From: Flavobacteriales bacterium
GTDB lineage: Bacteria; Bacteroidota; Bacteroidia; Flavobacteriales_F; PHOS-HE28
Direction: 5' to 3'
NCBI GenBank assembly: GCA_020852835.1
Contig: JADZAC010000034.1
Location: 1-40,728, forward strand
Length of the DNA stretch: 40,728 nt
This document shows positions 1 to 6,858 of the stretch, one piece after another; the first letter of the stretch is position 1, and each line of letters opens with the position of its first letter. The notes below the pieces were generated by a model that saw only the letters and a list, made by a program, of their open reading frames with translations, did no database searches and had not been told where the DNA came from. The position numbers and the translations under genes were made by a program.

Positions 1-2
1 GG

Positions 3-24
3 GCCTGCCTTCCGGTAGGCAGGC
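3..24. repeat. REP-like palindromic hairpin
   Basis: GCCTGCCT at 3-10 and AGGCAGGC at 17-24 form a perfect 8-bp stem around a 6-nt loop. A looser relative of the same motif recurs at about 93-115. Short GC-rich palindromes of this type are commonly dispersed between genes; a role as terminator or mRNA stabiliser is only inferred. Confidence 0.5.
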
Positions 25-308
25 GACTGGTGGGTATGCTTGCAACGCTCGTTCGCGGCACCGAACCTCTTGGCGGTCTCCTGAACGCCAAGCAGGTCTG
101 CCTTCGGAGGCCATGCGCCGCAAGTGCTAACTTCGTCCTATCTTGGCGGAAGATTCAAGGATTGTTGCGAAGTCGGAAGGCTTCACTCAAGCGCAACCAA
201 GGATGAACGATGGAATGCCACAAGTCGCCCCCGCTGATCATGCAGGAACGCACAGCGGCGAGGGCGGGGAAGACTTGCGGCAGCAGTGGCGAAATTCCAG
301 TGTGAAGA

Positions 309-371
309 GTTCGTAGGTCGTAGTTCGTAGTGCATGGGCCGCCTACGCCCTGGTCCCTACGCCCTATGAAC
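309..371. repeat. Diverged GTAGTTCGTAG-type inverted repeat (copy 1)
   Basis: The arms at 309-323 and 357-371 match at 13 of 15 positions when one is reverse-complemented. The arm sequence (GTTCGTAGGTCGTAG) is close to the repeats at 1621-1697 and 2286-2349, so this looks like a decayed member of the same dispersed family. It sits just past the 3' end of the acyl-CoA dehydrogenase gene, where it could act as a terminator hairpin. Confidence 0.45.
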
Positions 372-379
372 TTTCCCCC

Positions 380-1552
380 CTAGCCCTCCTTCAGCACGCT
401 CCTGCCGATCACGATGCGCTGCACCTCGCTGGTGCCCTCGTAGATCTGGGTGATCTTGGCGTCGCGCATCAGGCGTTCCACGTGGTATTCCTTCACGTAG
501 CCGTAGCCGCCATGCACCTGCACGGCCTCCACGGTGGTGCGCATGGCCACCTCGCTGGCAAAGAGCTTGGCCATGCTGCTGGCGCGGTCGTAGTCCAAGT
601 GCTGGTCCTTGAGCCAAGCGGCCTTGAGGCAGAGCAGGCGCGCGGCCTCGATCTCGGTGGCCATGTCGGCCAGCTTGAAGGCGATGGCCTGGTGCTCGCT
701 GATGGGCTTGCCGAAGGCCTTGCGCTCCTTGCTGTAGGCCACGGCCAGCTCGAAGGCGCCGCTGGCGATGCCCAAGGCTTGTGAAGCGATGCCGATGCGG
801 CCACCGGCCAGGGTCTTCATGGCGAACTTGAAGCCGAAGCCGTCCTCGCCGATGCGGTTGGCCTTGGGCACCTTCACGTCCTGGAACATCAGGGTGTGCG
901 TGTCGCTGCCGCGGATGCCGAGCTTGTCCTCCTTGGCGCCCACGGTGAAGCCGGGCATGCCCTTCTCCACAATGAGCGTGTTGATGCCCTTGTGCCCCTT
1001 GGCCGCGTCGGTCTGGGCCATGACCAGGTAGGTGCTGGCGGTGCCGCCGTTGGTGATCCAGTTCTTGGTGCCGTTGAGCAGGTAGTGGTCGCCCATGTCG
1101 ATGGCGGTGGTGCGCTGGCTGGTGGCATCGCTGCCGGCCTCGGGCTCGCTGAGGCAGAAAGCGCCGATCTTTTCACCCTTGGCCAAGGGCACCAAGTATT
1201 TCTGCTTTTGCTCCTCGTTGCCGAACTCCTCCAGGCCCCAGCACACCAGGCTGTTGTTCACGCTCATCACCACCGAGCAGCTGGCGTCCACCTTGCTGAT
1301 CTCCTCCATGGCCAGCACGTAGCTCACCGCGTCCATGCCGCCGCCGCCGTAAGTGGGGCTCACCATCATGCCCAAGAAGCCGAGCTCACCGAGCTGCTTG
1401 ATCTCGTCCTTGGGGAAGCGCTGTTCGCGGTCGCGCTCGATCACACCGGGCTTCAGCACGTTCTGGGCGAAGTCGCGGGCGGCATCGCGCACGGCTTTTT
1501 GTTCTTCGGAAAGTTCGAAGTTGATCCCGGAGAGGGTGGCAGTATCAGACAT
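380..1552 (-). CDS. Acyl-CoA dehydrogenase (short-chain/butyryl type)
   Basis: A 390-residue cytoplasmic FAD enzyme that introduces the alpha,beta double bond into acyl-CoA in fatty-acid or branched-chain amino-acid oxidation and passes electrons to ETF. The length is normal for the family. Signatures visible: the flavin/substrate motif CLSEPEAGSDA in the first half, an ALGIASGAFELA helix in the C-terminal domain, and the C-terminal block HGGYGYVKEYHVERLMRDAK followed by IYEGTSEVQRIVIG, in which the Glu of YEGT is the expected catalytic base of short-chain members. The ATG at 1552 is preceded by a TACATTTG promoter box at 1588-1581. No ETF or enoyl-CoA hydratase gene is adjacent, so the substrate chain length is inferred from similarity to butyryl-CoA dehydrogenases only. 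Confidence 0.95.
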   Translation of the reverse strand: MSDTATLSGINFELSEEQKAVRDAARDFAQNVLKPGVIERDREQRFPKDEIKQLGELGFLGMMVSPTYGGGGMDAVSYVLAMEEISKVDASCSVVMSVNNSLVCWGLEEFGNEEQKQKYLVPLAKGEKIGAFCLSEPEAGSDATSQRTTAIDMGDHYLLNGTKNWITNGGTASTYLVMAQTDAAKGHKGINTLIVEKGMPGFTVGAKEDKLGIRGSDTHTLMFQDVKVPKANRIGEDGFGFKFAMKTLAGGRIGIASQALGIASGAFELAVAYSKERKAFGKPISEHQAIAFKLADMATEIEAARLLCLKAAWLKDQHLDYDRASSMAKLFASEVAMRTTVEAVQVHGGYGYVKEYHVERLMRDAKITQIYEGTSEVQRIVIGRSVLKEG

Positions 1553-1580
1553 GGGTTGAGGGGAATGAATACACGTGCGG

Positions 1581-1588
1581 CAAATGTA
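1581..1588 (-). promoter_or_regulatory. Bacteroidota-type -7 box TAnnTTTG upstream of the acyl-CoA dehydrogenase
   Basis: Read on the minus strand this is TACATTTG, an exact match to the TAnnTTTG -7 element known for Bacteroidota housekeeping promoters. The start codon begins 28 nt downstream, giving a short leader. I do not see a clear TTG -33 element at the usual spacing. Confidence 0.55.
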
Positions 1589-1643
1589 GGGGAAGGCGGG
1601 GTGTGGTTAGCAGGGCCGGGTTCGTAGGGTGTAGTTCGTAGGG

Positions 1644-1697
1644 CGTAGTTCGTGGGGCAAAGGGTGTGGGGTCGCGCCCTGTGCCCCACGAACTACG
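1644..1697. repeat. GTAGTTCGT hairpin repeat (copy 2), perfect 16-bp stem
   Basis: CGTAGTTCGTGGGGCA at 1644-1659 is the exact reverse complement of 1682-1697, and an inner AGGG/CCCT pair sits in the 22-nt loop. Upstream, 1621-1643 carries two more GTAGTTCGTAGGG-type units in tandem. The whole block is nearly identical to the copy at 2296-2349. It lies between the toxin gene and the acyl-CoA dehydrogenase and may separate their transcripts. Confidence 0.7.
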
Positions 1698-1706
1698 ACC
1701 TCTGCA

Positions 1707-2006
1707 CTACAGGAACCGGCCTCTCGGCAGCATCTGCCTCGCTGAATGCCACACGCAAAGCACTTCAATACGATCACCGAGTAACCGGTACGCGATGCGG
1801 TACCGCCCCTCTTTGATCTCCCGGATATTTGGTTGGTTGAACTCCTGCACGATCCGTCCGCTCGTGGGAAACTGCGCCAACCGGCCCGACCGCTCCAAGA
1901 TGCGTTCCACGATCCGTTGGGCATAGAATGGAGACTCGTTGGCAATGAAATCGTGGATCACATCCAGGTCCTCAAGCGCCGGCGCAGTCTATTCTACTTG
2001 CGCCAT
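1707..2006 (-). pseudogene. ParE/RelE-family toxin interrupted by an amber codon at position 6
   Basis: The protein is recognisable as a ParE-type toxin: ALEDLDVIHDFIANESP early, then FPTSGRIVQEF, NIREIKEGRYRIAYRL and the C-terminal IEVLCVWHSAR. Family members usually begin with a short strand ending in a Trp. Reading from an ATG at 2006 gives M-A-Q-V-E, then TAG at 1991-1989, then T-A-P-A-L-E-D-L, so the expected Trp codon (TGG) seems to be TAG. That ATG overlaps the antitoxin stop by 13 nt, as is typical of these operons, which supports it as the original start. Only an 84-residue product from a GTG at 1961 could be made without read-through, and it would lack the first beta strand. It is either an inactivated toxin or a sequencing error. 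Confidence 0.8.
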
Positions 2007-2176
2007 TTCCGCTTGAAGCGTGCCTCCACTTCACCCTGGCCCAACTTTCGGCCTGCGTCGGCTGCGGCCATGCCTGCCTCCACCTTGCGGATGAACAGCA
2101 GTCGCTCGAACAGACGGTCCAAGTCCACCTCTGCGGGAAATTCCTTCACCGCCTTAAGAACCGTTTCGCGCTTCAT
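1994..2176 (-). CDS. Small antitoxin of a ParE-type toxin-antitoxin pair
   Basis: A 60-residue charged protein. It starts with MKRETVLKAVKEFPAEVDLD, continues with an ERLLFIRKVEAGMAAADAG helix and ends in a basic tail. This arrangement (an ExPxxxD segment, then a helix with a KVExG motif) resembles antitoxins encoded immediately before ParE/RelE toxins. I place it from context and layout rather than from a named family. The ATG at 2176 is chosen because a TATCTTCG box ends 5 nt upstream and because the 24 residues that would precede it look non-protein-like. It overlaps the toxin start by 13 nt, implying translational coupling. It should neutralise the toxin and autoregulate the operon, though the toxin itself looks broken. 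Confidence 0.75.
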   Translation of the reverse strand: MKRETVLKAVKEFPAEVDLDRLFERLLFIRKVEAGMAAADAGRKLGQGEVEARFKRKWRK

Positions 2177-2181
2177 GTTTG

Positions 2182-2189
2182 CGAAGATA
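2182..2189 (-). promoter_or_regulatory. TATCTTCG promoter box of the toxin-antitoxin operon
   Basis: One mismatch from TAnnTTTG. It ends only 5 nt before the antitoxin ATG, so the transcript would be leaderless or nearly so. Confidence 0.4.
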
Positions 2190-2295
2190 GTTACCGATAG
2201 CACAAGCCACAACATGCAGAATGGAGCGACATGCGCATGGTTACCCACGACTTAGGAAGAGAACAAGTATTATGCAAAGGGTGTGGTTCGCAGGG

Positions 2296-2349
2296 CGTAG
2301 TTCGTGGGGCATAGGGTGTGGGGTCGCGCTCTGTGCCCCATGAACTACG
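2296..2349. repeat. GTAGTTCGT hairpin repeat (copy 3)
   Basis: CGTAGTTCGTGGGGCA at 2296-2311 pairs with 2334-2349 at 15 of 16 positions. About 60 of 66 bases match copy 2 at 1644-1697, including the loop. The element stands in the divergent intergenic region between the antitoxin gene and anmK, about 40 nt upstream of the anmK promoter box, so it is not simply a terminator of one neighbour. Confidence 0.7.
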
Positions 2350-2405
2350 AACGCTGCCCAGATCCGCACTCCCACTCACCTGCGGAAATACCTTCGCCCC
2401 GCAAC

Positions 2406-3458
2406 ATGGAACTTCCCAAGGTCATCGGCGTGATGAGCGGTAGCTCGCTGGACGGCATCGACCTGGCGCTGTGCCGGTTTGAAACCAACGGGGCGCATTG
2501 GGCCTTCACCATCGAAAAAGCCGAAACGGCTTCCTTCCCTGCCGGCCTGCGGGCGCGGCTGTTGCACGCCACGGGATCCGATGCGCTGGAAATGGCGCGC
2601 CTGCACCGCGATATGGGCAAGGCCATCGGCCAGGCCTGCAAGGCCTTCCAGCAGGGTACGGAAGCCGCGTTGATCGCCAGTCACGGCCACACCATCTTTC
2701 ACCAACCGGACGAAGGGCTCACCCTGCAAGTGGGCTGTGGCGCGCACATCGCGGCGCATGCCGGGCTGCCCGTGGTGTGCGACTTCCGCACCAAGGATGT
2801 GGCGCTGGGCGGGCAGGGCGCGCCGCTGGTGCCATTCGGCGAGCGCCTGCTCTTTCCCGCACACCAGGCTTTTGTAAACCTCGGCGGCATTGCGAACATC
2901 GCCTTCCACACCGAGCAACAGGTGATCGGCTACGATGTGTGTCCGTGCAACCAAGCACTGGACTTTTTAGCCCAAGAATCCGGCAACGCATACGATGCCG
3001 ATGGCGCCATGGCACGGTCCGGAAGAGTGGACGAGGCACTGCTGGCACAGCTCGACTCCCTCTCCTTTTACCGCCAAGCCCCTCCCCGCTCGTTGGGCCG
3101 CGAGTGGTTTGAGGAACAGCTGAAGCCGTTGATCGGCGGACCATTGCCGCTGGCGGACCGCCTGCGCACCGCAGTGGAGCACATTGCGGGGCTGGTGGCC
3201 GGGGAACTGGGCCGCTGCGGCGCAACCACCGCGTTGTGTACCGGCGGCGGGGCGCACAACGGCCTGCTGGTGGAACGGATCGCCGCACTGGGTCCGTGCA
3301 AACCGGAACTTCCGGCAGGGGAGATCATCAACTACAAGGAAGCGCTGATCTTCGCCTTTCTGGGCTTGATGCGCTGGCAGGGCGAAGCGAACACCTTGGC
3401 CAGCGTTACGGGCGCTATGCGCGACAGTGTTGGCGGGGCCGTTTACCTGCCCAATTAA
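2406..3458 (+). CDS. anmK: Anhydro-N-acetylmuramic acid kinase
   Basis: A 350-residue cytoplasmic sugar kinase of the ASKHA fold. It opens 1,6-anhydro-MurNAc with water and ATP to give MurNAc-6-phosphate during peptidoglycan recycling. The N-terminal phosphate-binding loop MSGSSLDGID is at residues 10-19. The block DFRTKDVALGGQGAPLVP at about 126-143 holds the conserved catalytic Asp region, NLGGIANI follows, and TGGGAHN near residue 275 is the second nucleotide-binding loop. The length is normal. The ATG at 2406 is supported by a TACCTTCG box at 2389-2396. Longer reading frames would run into the upstream repeat and are rejected. No murQ or nagZ gene is adjacent. The downstream dehydrogenase has its own promoter box. 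Confidence 0.95.
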   Translation: MELPKVIGVMSGSSLDGIDLALCRFETNGAHWAFTIEKAETASFPAGLRARLLHATGSDALEMARLHRDMGKAIGQACKAFQQGTEAALIASHGHTIFHQPDEGLTLQVGCGAHIAAHAGLPVVCDFRTKDVALGGQGAPLVPFGERLLFPAHQAFVNLGGIANIAFHTEQQVIGYDVCPCNQALDFLAQESGNAYDADGAMARSGRVDEALLAQLDSLSFYRQAPPRSLGREWFEEQLKPLIGGPLPLADRLRTAVEHIAGLVAGELGRCGATTALCTGGGAHNGLLVERIAALGPCKPELPAGEIINYKEALIFAFLGLMRWQGEANTLASVTGAMRDSVGGAVYLPN

Positions 3459-3513
3459 CAGCGGGCAAGGGATAACCCCTGTCCACGGCCGATGCACCCC
3501 CTTTTCAAGGGTC

Positions 3514-3521
3514 TACTTTTG
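3514..3521 (+). promoter_or_regulatory. TACTTTTG promoter box upstream of the Glu/Leu-type dehydrogenase
   Basis: An exact TAnnTTTG match that ends 16 nt before the ATG at 3538. It lies in the 79-nt gap after anmK, which suggests the dehydrogenase is transcribed on its own. Confidence 0.55.
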
Positions 3522-3537
3522 GGCGCTTGGATCCGAA

Positions 3538-4773
3538 ATGAACACCATGCTGGAAGCGTTGAAAGCGTTTGAAGAGCGCGAACCTGAAGTGGTCTTTGAA
3601 TGGCATGACGGCCCCACCGGTGCCAAGGGCTGGGTGGTGATCAACAGCCTGCGCGGCGGCGCGGCGGGCGGCGGCACGCGCATGCGCAAGGGCTTGGACA
3701 AGCGCGAGGTGACGAGCTTGGCCAAGACCATGGAGGTGAAGTTCAGCGTGAGCGGTCCGGCCATCGGCGGTGCCAAAAGCGGCATCGACTTCGACCCGGC
3801 GGACCCGCGCAAGGGCGAAGTGCTCCAACGCTGGTTCAAGGCCGTGATGCCCCTGCTGAAGAACTACTACGGCACGGGCGGCGACCTGAACGTGGACGAA
3901 CTGCACGACGTGATCCCCATCACCGAGCAGTACGGCCTGCTGCACCCGCAGGAAGGCGTGGTGCGGGGGCATTTCGGTTTGGACGAGGCGGGCCGGGCGC
4001 GCATCATCGGCCAGCTGCGCACGGGCGTAAGCAAACGGGTGAACGACACCGCCTTCACGCCGGTGGCGGGCAAGTACGCCGTGGCCGACCTGATCACGGG
4101 CTGGGGCGTGGCCCAAAGCGTGGTCCACCATTATTGTATCAAAGGCGGCACCGTGGAAGGCAAGCGGGTGGCCGTGCAGGGCTGGGGCAACGTGGCCTCC
4201 GCCGCGGGATATTACCTGGCTCGTGCGGGTGCGCTGATCACCGGCATACTGGACCGCAACGGCGGACTGCTGGAACCGAAAGGATTGGATGCCGCAGCGG
4301 TGGAAAAGCTTTTTGTGGAGAAGAACGGCAACACCTTGCACGCAGGCGGCCTGCTCCCGTTCGATGAGGCAAACAAGCAGTTCTGGGATTGCGGGGCGGA
4401 AGTGTTCCTGCCGTGTGCCGCCTCGCGGCTGGTAACGCGGGAACAGGTGGACCGCCTGTGCACCCGGGGCCTGGAGGTGATCGCCAGCGGCGCCAACGTG
4501 CCCTTCGCCGACCCGGAGATCTTCTACGGCCCCATTGCCCGGCATGCCGACGGCAAGGTGGTGGTGATCCCCGACTTCATCGCCAACTGCGGCATGGCCC
4601 GCGTGTTCGCCTACTGCATGGGCTATGGCGCGGACCTTTCCGACAAGGGCATCTTCCACGACGTGAGCACCACCATCGGCCAAGCCTTGGAGCAGGTGCA
4701 TGCACGCAACAGCACCAACACGCACATCACCCGCACGGCCTTCGAGATCGCCCTGGCCAAACTGGACCGATAA
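3538..4773 (+). CDS. Glu/Leu/Phe/Val dehydrogenase, atypical subfamily
   Basis: A 411-residue NAD(P)-dependent amino-acid dehydrogenase that interconverts an amino acid with its 2-oxo acid and ammonia. The N-terminal substrate domain has GGAAGGGTRMR at 41-50 and VSGPAIGGAKSGIDFDP at 71-87, where the Lys of GGAKSG (about K80) fits the family catalytic lysine. The C-terminal Rossmann domain has VAVQGWGNVASAAGYYLA at about 211-228 and ILDRNGG, which ends in the adenine-ribose-binding acidic region. Two motifs differ from classical enzymes: GGAKSG in place of GGAKGG, and TGGDLNVDE where PAPDVGT is usual. Substrate (Glu, Leu, Val or other) cannot be read safely from sequence. Start ATG 3538 is supported by the TACTTTTG box. 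A weak CGGGG/CCCCG hairpin at 4780-4794 follows the stop. Confidence 0.88.
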   Translation: MNTMLEALKAFEEREPEVVFEWHDGPTGAKGWVVINSLRGGAAGGGTRMRKGLDKREVTSLAKTMEVKFSVSGPAIGGAKSGIDFDPADPRKGEVLQRWFKAVMPLLKNYYGTGGDLNVDELHDVIPITEQYGLLHPQEGVVRGHFGLDEAGRARIIGQLRTGVSKRVNDTAFTPVAGKYAVADLITGWGVAQSVVHHYCIKGGTVEGKRVAVQGWGNVASAAGYYLARAGALITGILDRNGGLLEPKGLDAAAVEKLFVEKNGNTLHAGGLLPFDEANKQFWDCGAEVFLPCAASRLVTREQVDRLCTRGLEVIASGANVPFADPEIFYGPIARHADGKVVVIPDFIANCGMARVFAYCMGYGADLSDKGIFHDVSTTIGQALEQVHARNSTNTHITRTAFEIALAKLDR

Positions 4774-4818
4774 AATTTCCGGGGCAACACCCCGTTCCCA
4801 CATAAGCAACACCCTTCC

Positions 4819-5544
4819 ATGCTTCTTGATCTGATCGCCCAAATACAGGACAACGCAGCGGCAGCCCGCCAACTGCTCGACCAGGCCGCCACGGCCGCGC
4901 CACCCGCACCGGTGGAGGAAACGCTCTCCGTATGGCAACTGATCAAGTACGGGGGCTGGTACATCATGGGGCCTCTGGGGCTGATGTCCATGATCGCCGT
5001 GTACCTGATCATTGAGCGCAGCATGGCCATACGGCGTGCGCTGCGGCGCGATCCGGATTTTATGGAAAAGATCCGCGACTACATCCACGAGGGCAAGATC
5101 GATTCCGCCAAAAACCTGTGCGCCCAAAACAGCGCACCCTCCGCCCGCATGCTGGAGAAGGGCCTGAACCGTATTGGCCGGCCGCTGAAGGACATCGAGG
5201 TGAGCATCGAGAATGCCGGGAAACTCGAAGTGTACAAGCTGGAAAAGGGCCTGAGCGTGCTGGCCACCATCGCCGGTGCTGCGCCCATGCTGGGCTTCCT
5301 CGGCACCGTGATCGGCATGGTGGTCACCTTCCACACCATCGAGGTAAGCGGTGCGGGCGTGGAGGTCAGCCAACTTTCCGGTGGCATGATGCAGGCCATG
5401 GTCACCACGGTGGCAGGCCTCATCATCGGCATCATTGCCTACGTGGCCTACAACACGCTGGTGGCCCGGGTGAACAAGGTGGTTCAACAGATGGAGGCCT
5501 CCTCCATCGCCTTTATGGAAGTGCTGGACTCCCCGGCCAAATAG
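4819..5544 (+). CDS. exbB: ExbB/TolQ-type proton channel subunit
   Basis: A 241-residue inner-membrane protein of the MotA/TolQ/ExbB family. With ExbD it forms a proton channel that drives TonB-dependent outer-membrane transport. A polar N-terminus rich in Ala and Gln (1-40) precedes TM1 at about 45-75, then a cytoplasmic loop. TM2 is LSVLATIAGAAPMLGFLGTV and TM3 is AMVTTVAGLIIGIIAYVAYN, both with the Gly/Ala/Thr pattern of the pore helices. exbD starts 4 nt after its stop and a TonB-like gene follows, so the three form one operon. The ATG at 4819 has no Shine-Dalgarno, as usual here. A TolQ role is possible but no Tol-Pal genes are present. Confidence 0.93.
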   Translation: MLLDLIAQIQDNAAAARQLLDQAATAAPPAPVEETLSVWQLIKYGGWYIMGPLGLMSMIAVYLIIERSMAIRRALRRDPDFMEKIRDYIHEGKIDSAKNLCAQNSAPSARMLEKGLNRIGRPLKDIEVSIENAGKLEVYKLEKGLSVLATIAGAAPMLGFLGTVIGMVVTFHTIEVSGAGVEVSQLSGGMMQAMVTTVAGLIIGIIAYVAYNTLVARVNKVVQQMEASSIAFMEVLDSPAK

Positions 5545-5548
5545 ACCC

Positions 5549-5944
5549 ATGGCACTGCGCAGCTCACACAAGGTGGACGCCGGGTTCAACATGAGCTCGA
5601 TGACCGACCTGGTCTTCCTGTTGCTGATCTTCTTCGTGCTGCTGAGCACCTTGGTCAGCCCCTACGCGCTGCCGGTGGACCTGCCTACCAGCGCCAACAA
5701 AACCAAGGACAAGGCCAGTGTTTCGGTACGCGTGGATGCCGAGGGCCACTACAGCGTGAACAACCAGCTGATCGACCCGGCCCAACTGGAACCCGCGCTG
5801 GTGGCCGAAATGGCGAAGATCCCCGCGGACCAGGCCATCGTGCTGCACGTGGACCAGAGCGTGGCCACGGGCATAACGGTCAGCGTGTTGGACGTATGCA
5901 AGCGGAACAAATGGCGGGTGATCCTCGCCACCAAGCCCAAGTAA
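5549..5944 (+). CDS. exbD: ExbD/TolR-type biopolymer transport protein
   Basis: A 131-residue protein with a short cytoplasmic N-terminus, one TM segment (MTDLVFLLLIFFVLLSTLV, about 18-36) and a periplasmic domain. The Asp at residue 20 inside the TM entrance is the conserved protonatable residue of ExbD and TolR. ADQAIVLHVDQSVATG in the periplasmic part matches the usual strand before the C-terminal helix. It partners ExbB, encoded 4 nt upstream, and the TonB protein encoded 38 nt downstream. Length is normal for the family. Confidence 0.93.
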   Translation: MALRSSHKVDAGFNMSSMTDLVFLLLIFFVLLSTLVSPYALPVDLPTSANKTKDKASVSVRVDAEGHYSVNNQLIDPAQLEPALVAEMAKIPADQAIVLHVDQSVATGITVSVLDVCKRNKWRVILATKPK

Positions 5945-5982
5945 CCGGGCCCTGAACCACCGGAGTGCATCAACAAACTTCC

Positions 5983-6759
5983 ATGAGCAGCCTCAGCGTA
6001 AGGCAACAGGAAAACGACAGGCGGGTGGGCGTGGCCACCACCCTCGTGCTGCACGCCTTGTTGCTGCTGCTGTTCCTCTTCGTAGGCTTGAAACAACCGG
6101 TGCCGCTGCCCAAGGAGCAGGCCATTGAACTGGTATTCACCGACGCCGGCGGAGCGGGCGGCGGCGGCGAGCCGGCGCCCACGGAAGCTGCGGCGCCACC
6201 GGAGGAAGCAGCCGAGCCCGAACCGGAGGAGCCGGTAAGCACCCAAGAAGAAAGCCCGGTGGCGGTGCCCAAGGCGGAAAAGCCCAAGCCTAAACCAACG
6301 GCACCCAAGCCCGAGGTAAAACAACCGCCCAAGCCCAACCCCAACGCGCTATTCACCCCATCGGCCACGGGCAGCTCCCAGGCCAAGCCCGGCAGCACCT
6401 TCAGCCCAGGCGGCAGCGGTGGGCCCGGCAGCGGTGGCGGCAGCGGCGGGGGGTCGGGCGGTGGCAGCGGCAGCTTCCACGGCCAAGGCTTCCAAGGCCA
6501 TTTGGCCGGGCGCGGCCTGAAGCGCGGGCCGAGCATTTCGGAAAAGCCGGAGGTCGGCGGCCGAGTGGCCTTGGACATCTGGGTGGACCGCAACGGCAAA
6601 GTGACCCACGTGGCCATGAACCTGGACCGCAGCACCACCACCAGCACCTTGCTCTTCAACCTCGCCAAGAAAGCCGCCCTGCAATGCACGTTCAGCCCCA
6701 AGCCCGACGGGCCCGCCGAACAAAAGGGCGAGATGATCTTCATCTTCGAGCTGCAATAG
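5983..6759 (+). CDS. tonB: TonB-like energy transducer with Pro/Glu and Gly/Ser linkers
   Basis: A 258-residue protein: a basic N-terminus, one TM helix (about 16-35, LVLHALLLLLFLFVGL), an acidic Pro/Glu/Ala segment, a Lys/Pro segment (KPKPKPTAPKPEVKQPPK), then a very flexible Gly/Ser stretch (about residues 143-168) and a C-terminal TonB/TolA-like domain (VGGRVALDIWVDRNGKVTHV ... LQCTFSPKPDGPAEQKGEM). This is the order expected of a periplasm-spanning transducer between ExbBD and outer-membrane receptors. The ATG at 5983 is preferred over an upstream GTG at 5965. The GGSGG-type linker between the Pro region and the C-terminal domain is unusual for a classical TonB. It is third in the exbB-exbD-tonB operon. 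Confidence 0.88.
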   Translation: MSSLSVRQQENDRRVGVATTLVLHALLLLLFLFVGLKQPVPLPKEQAIELVFTDAGGAGGGGEPAPTEAAAPPEEAAEPEPEEPVSTQEESPVAVPKAEKPKPKPTAPKPEVKQPPKPNPNALFTPSATGSSQAKPGSTFSPGGSGGPGSGGGSGGGSGGGSGSFHGQGFQGHLAGRGLKRGPSISEKPEVGGRVALDIWVDRNGKVTHVAMNLDRSTTTSTLLFNLAKKAALQCTFSPKPDGPAEQKGEMIFIFELQ

Positions 6760-6767
6760 GGCCCTTC

Positions 6768-6839
6768 AACCACGGATACACGCGGATGGACACAGATCCC
6801 ATGTTCACCATCCGTGTTTATCCGTGTGGATCCATGGTT
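6768..6839. repeat. CACGGAT-type imperfect inverted repeat
   Basis: The 30-nt arms at 6768-6797 and 6810-6839 match at 24 of 30 positions when one is reverse-complemented, around a 12-nt loop. The consensus AACCACGGATnnACACGGAT is a tandem of CACGGAT-like words. It fills nearly all of the gap between tonB and folC. It can fold into a long hairpin that may end the tonB operon. Similar CACGGAT repeats occur between genes of many environmental bacteria (from memory, not checked). Confidence 0.7.
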
Positions 6840-6858
6840 CCCACCCGGTGATCTCGGC

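Larger units (their letters stand above)
1..379. other. Intergenic region without a gene, rich in hairpins
   Basis: No convincing coding frame is visible on either strand; the open stretches are short and do not resemble proteins. Instead there are several inverted repeats: an 8-bp stem at 3-24, a 7-bp stem pairing 69-75 with 86-92, a small ATCTT/AAGAT hairpin near 150, and a 15-nt imperfect inverted repeat at 309-371 next to the dehydrogenase stop codon. The piece may be part of a dispersed repeat or a structured RNA that starts outside the window. I cannot assign it to a known family. Confidence 0.5.

Noticed and set aside
3505..5649. A 714-codon minus-strand frame opposite the dehydrogenase and exbB
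   Set aside because: Both plus-strand genes are recognised with intact motifs; the antisense translation is His-rich noise.
6814..6858. Earlier GTG start for folC
   Set aside because: The added residues come from the CACGGAT repeat; the ATG at 6859 gives the normal FolC N-terminus.
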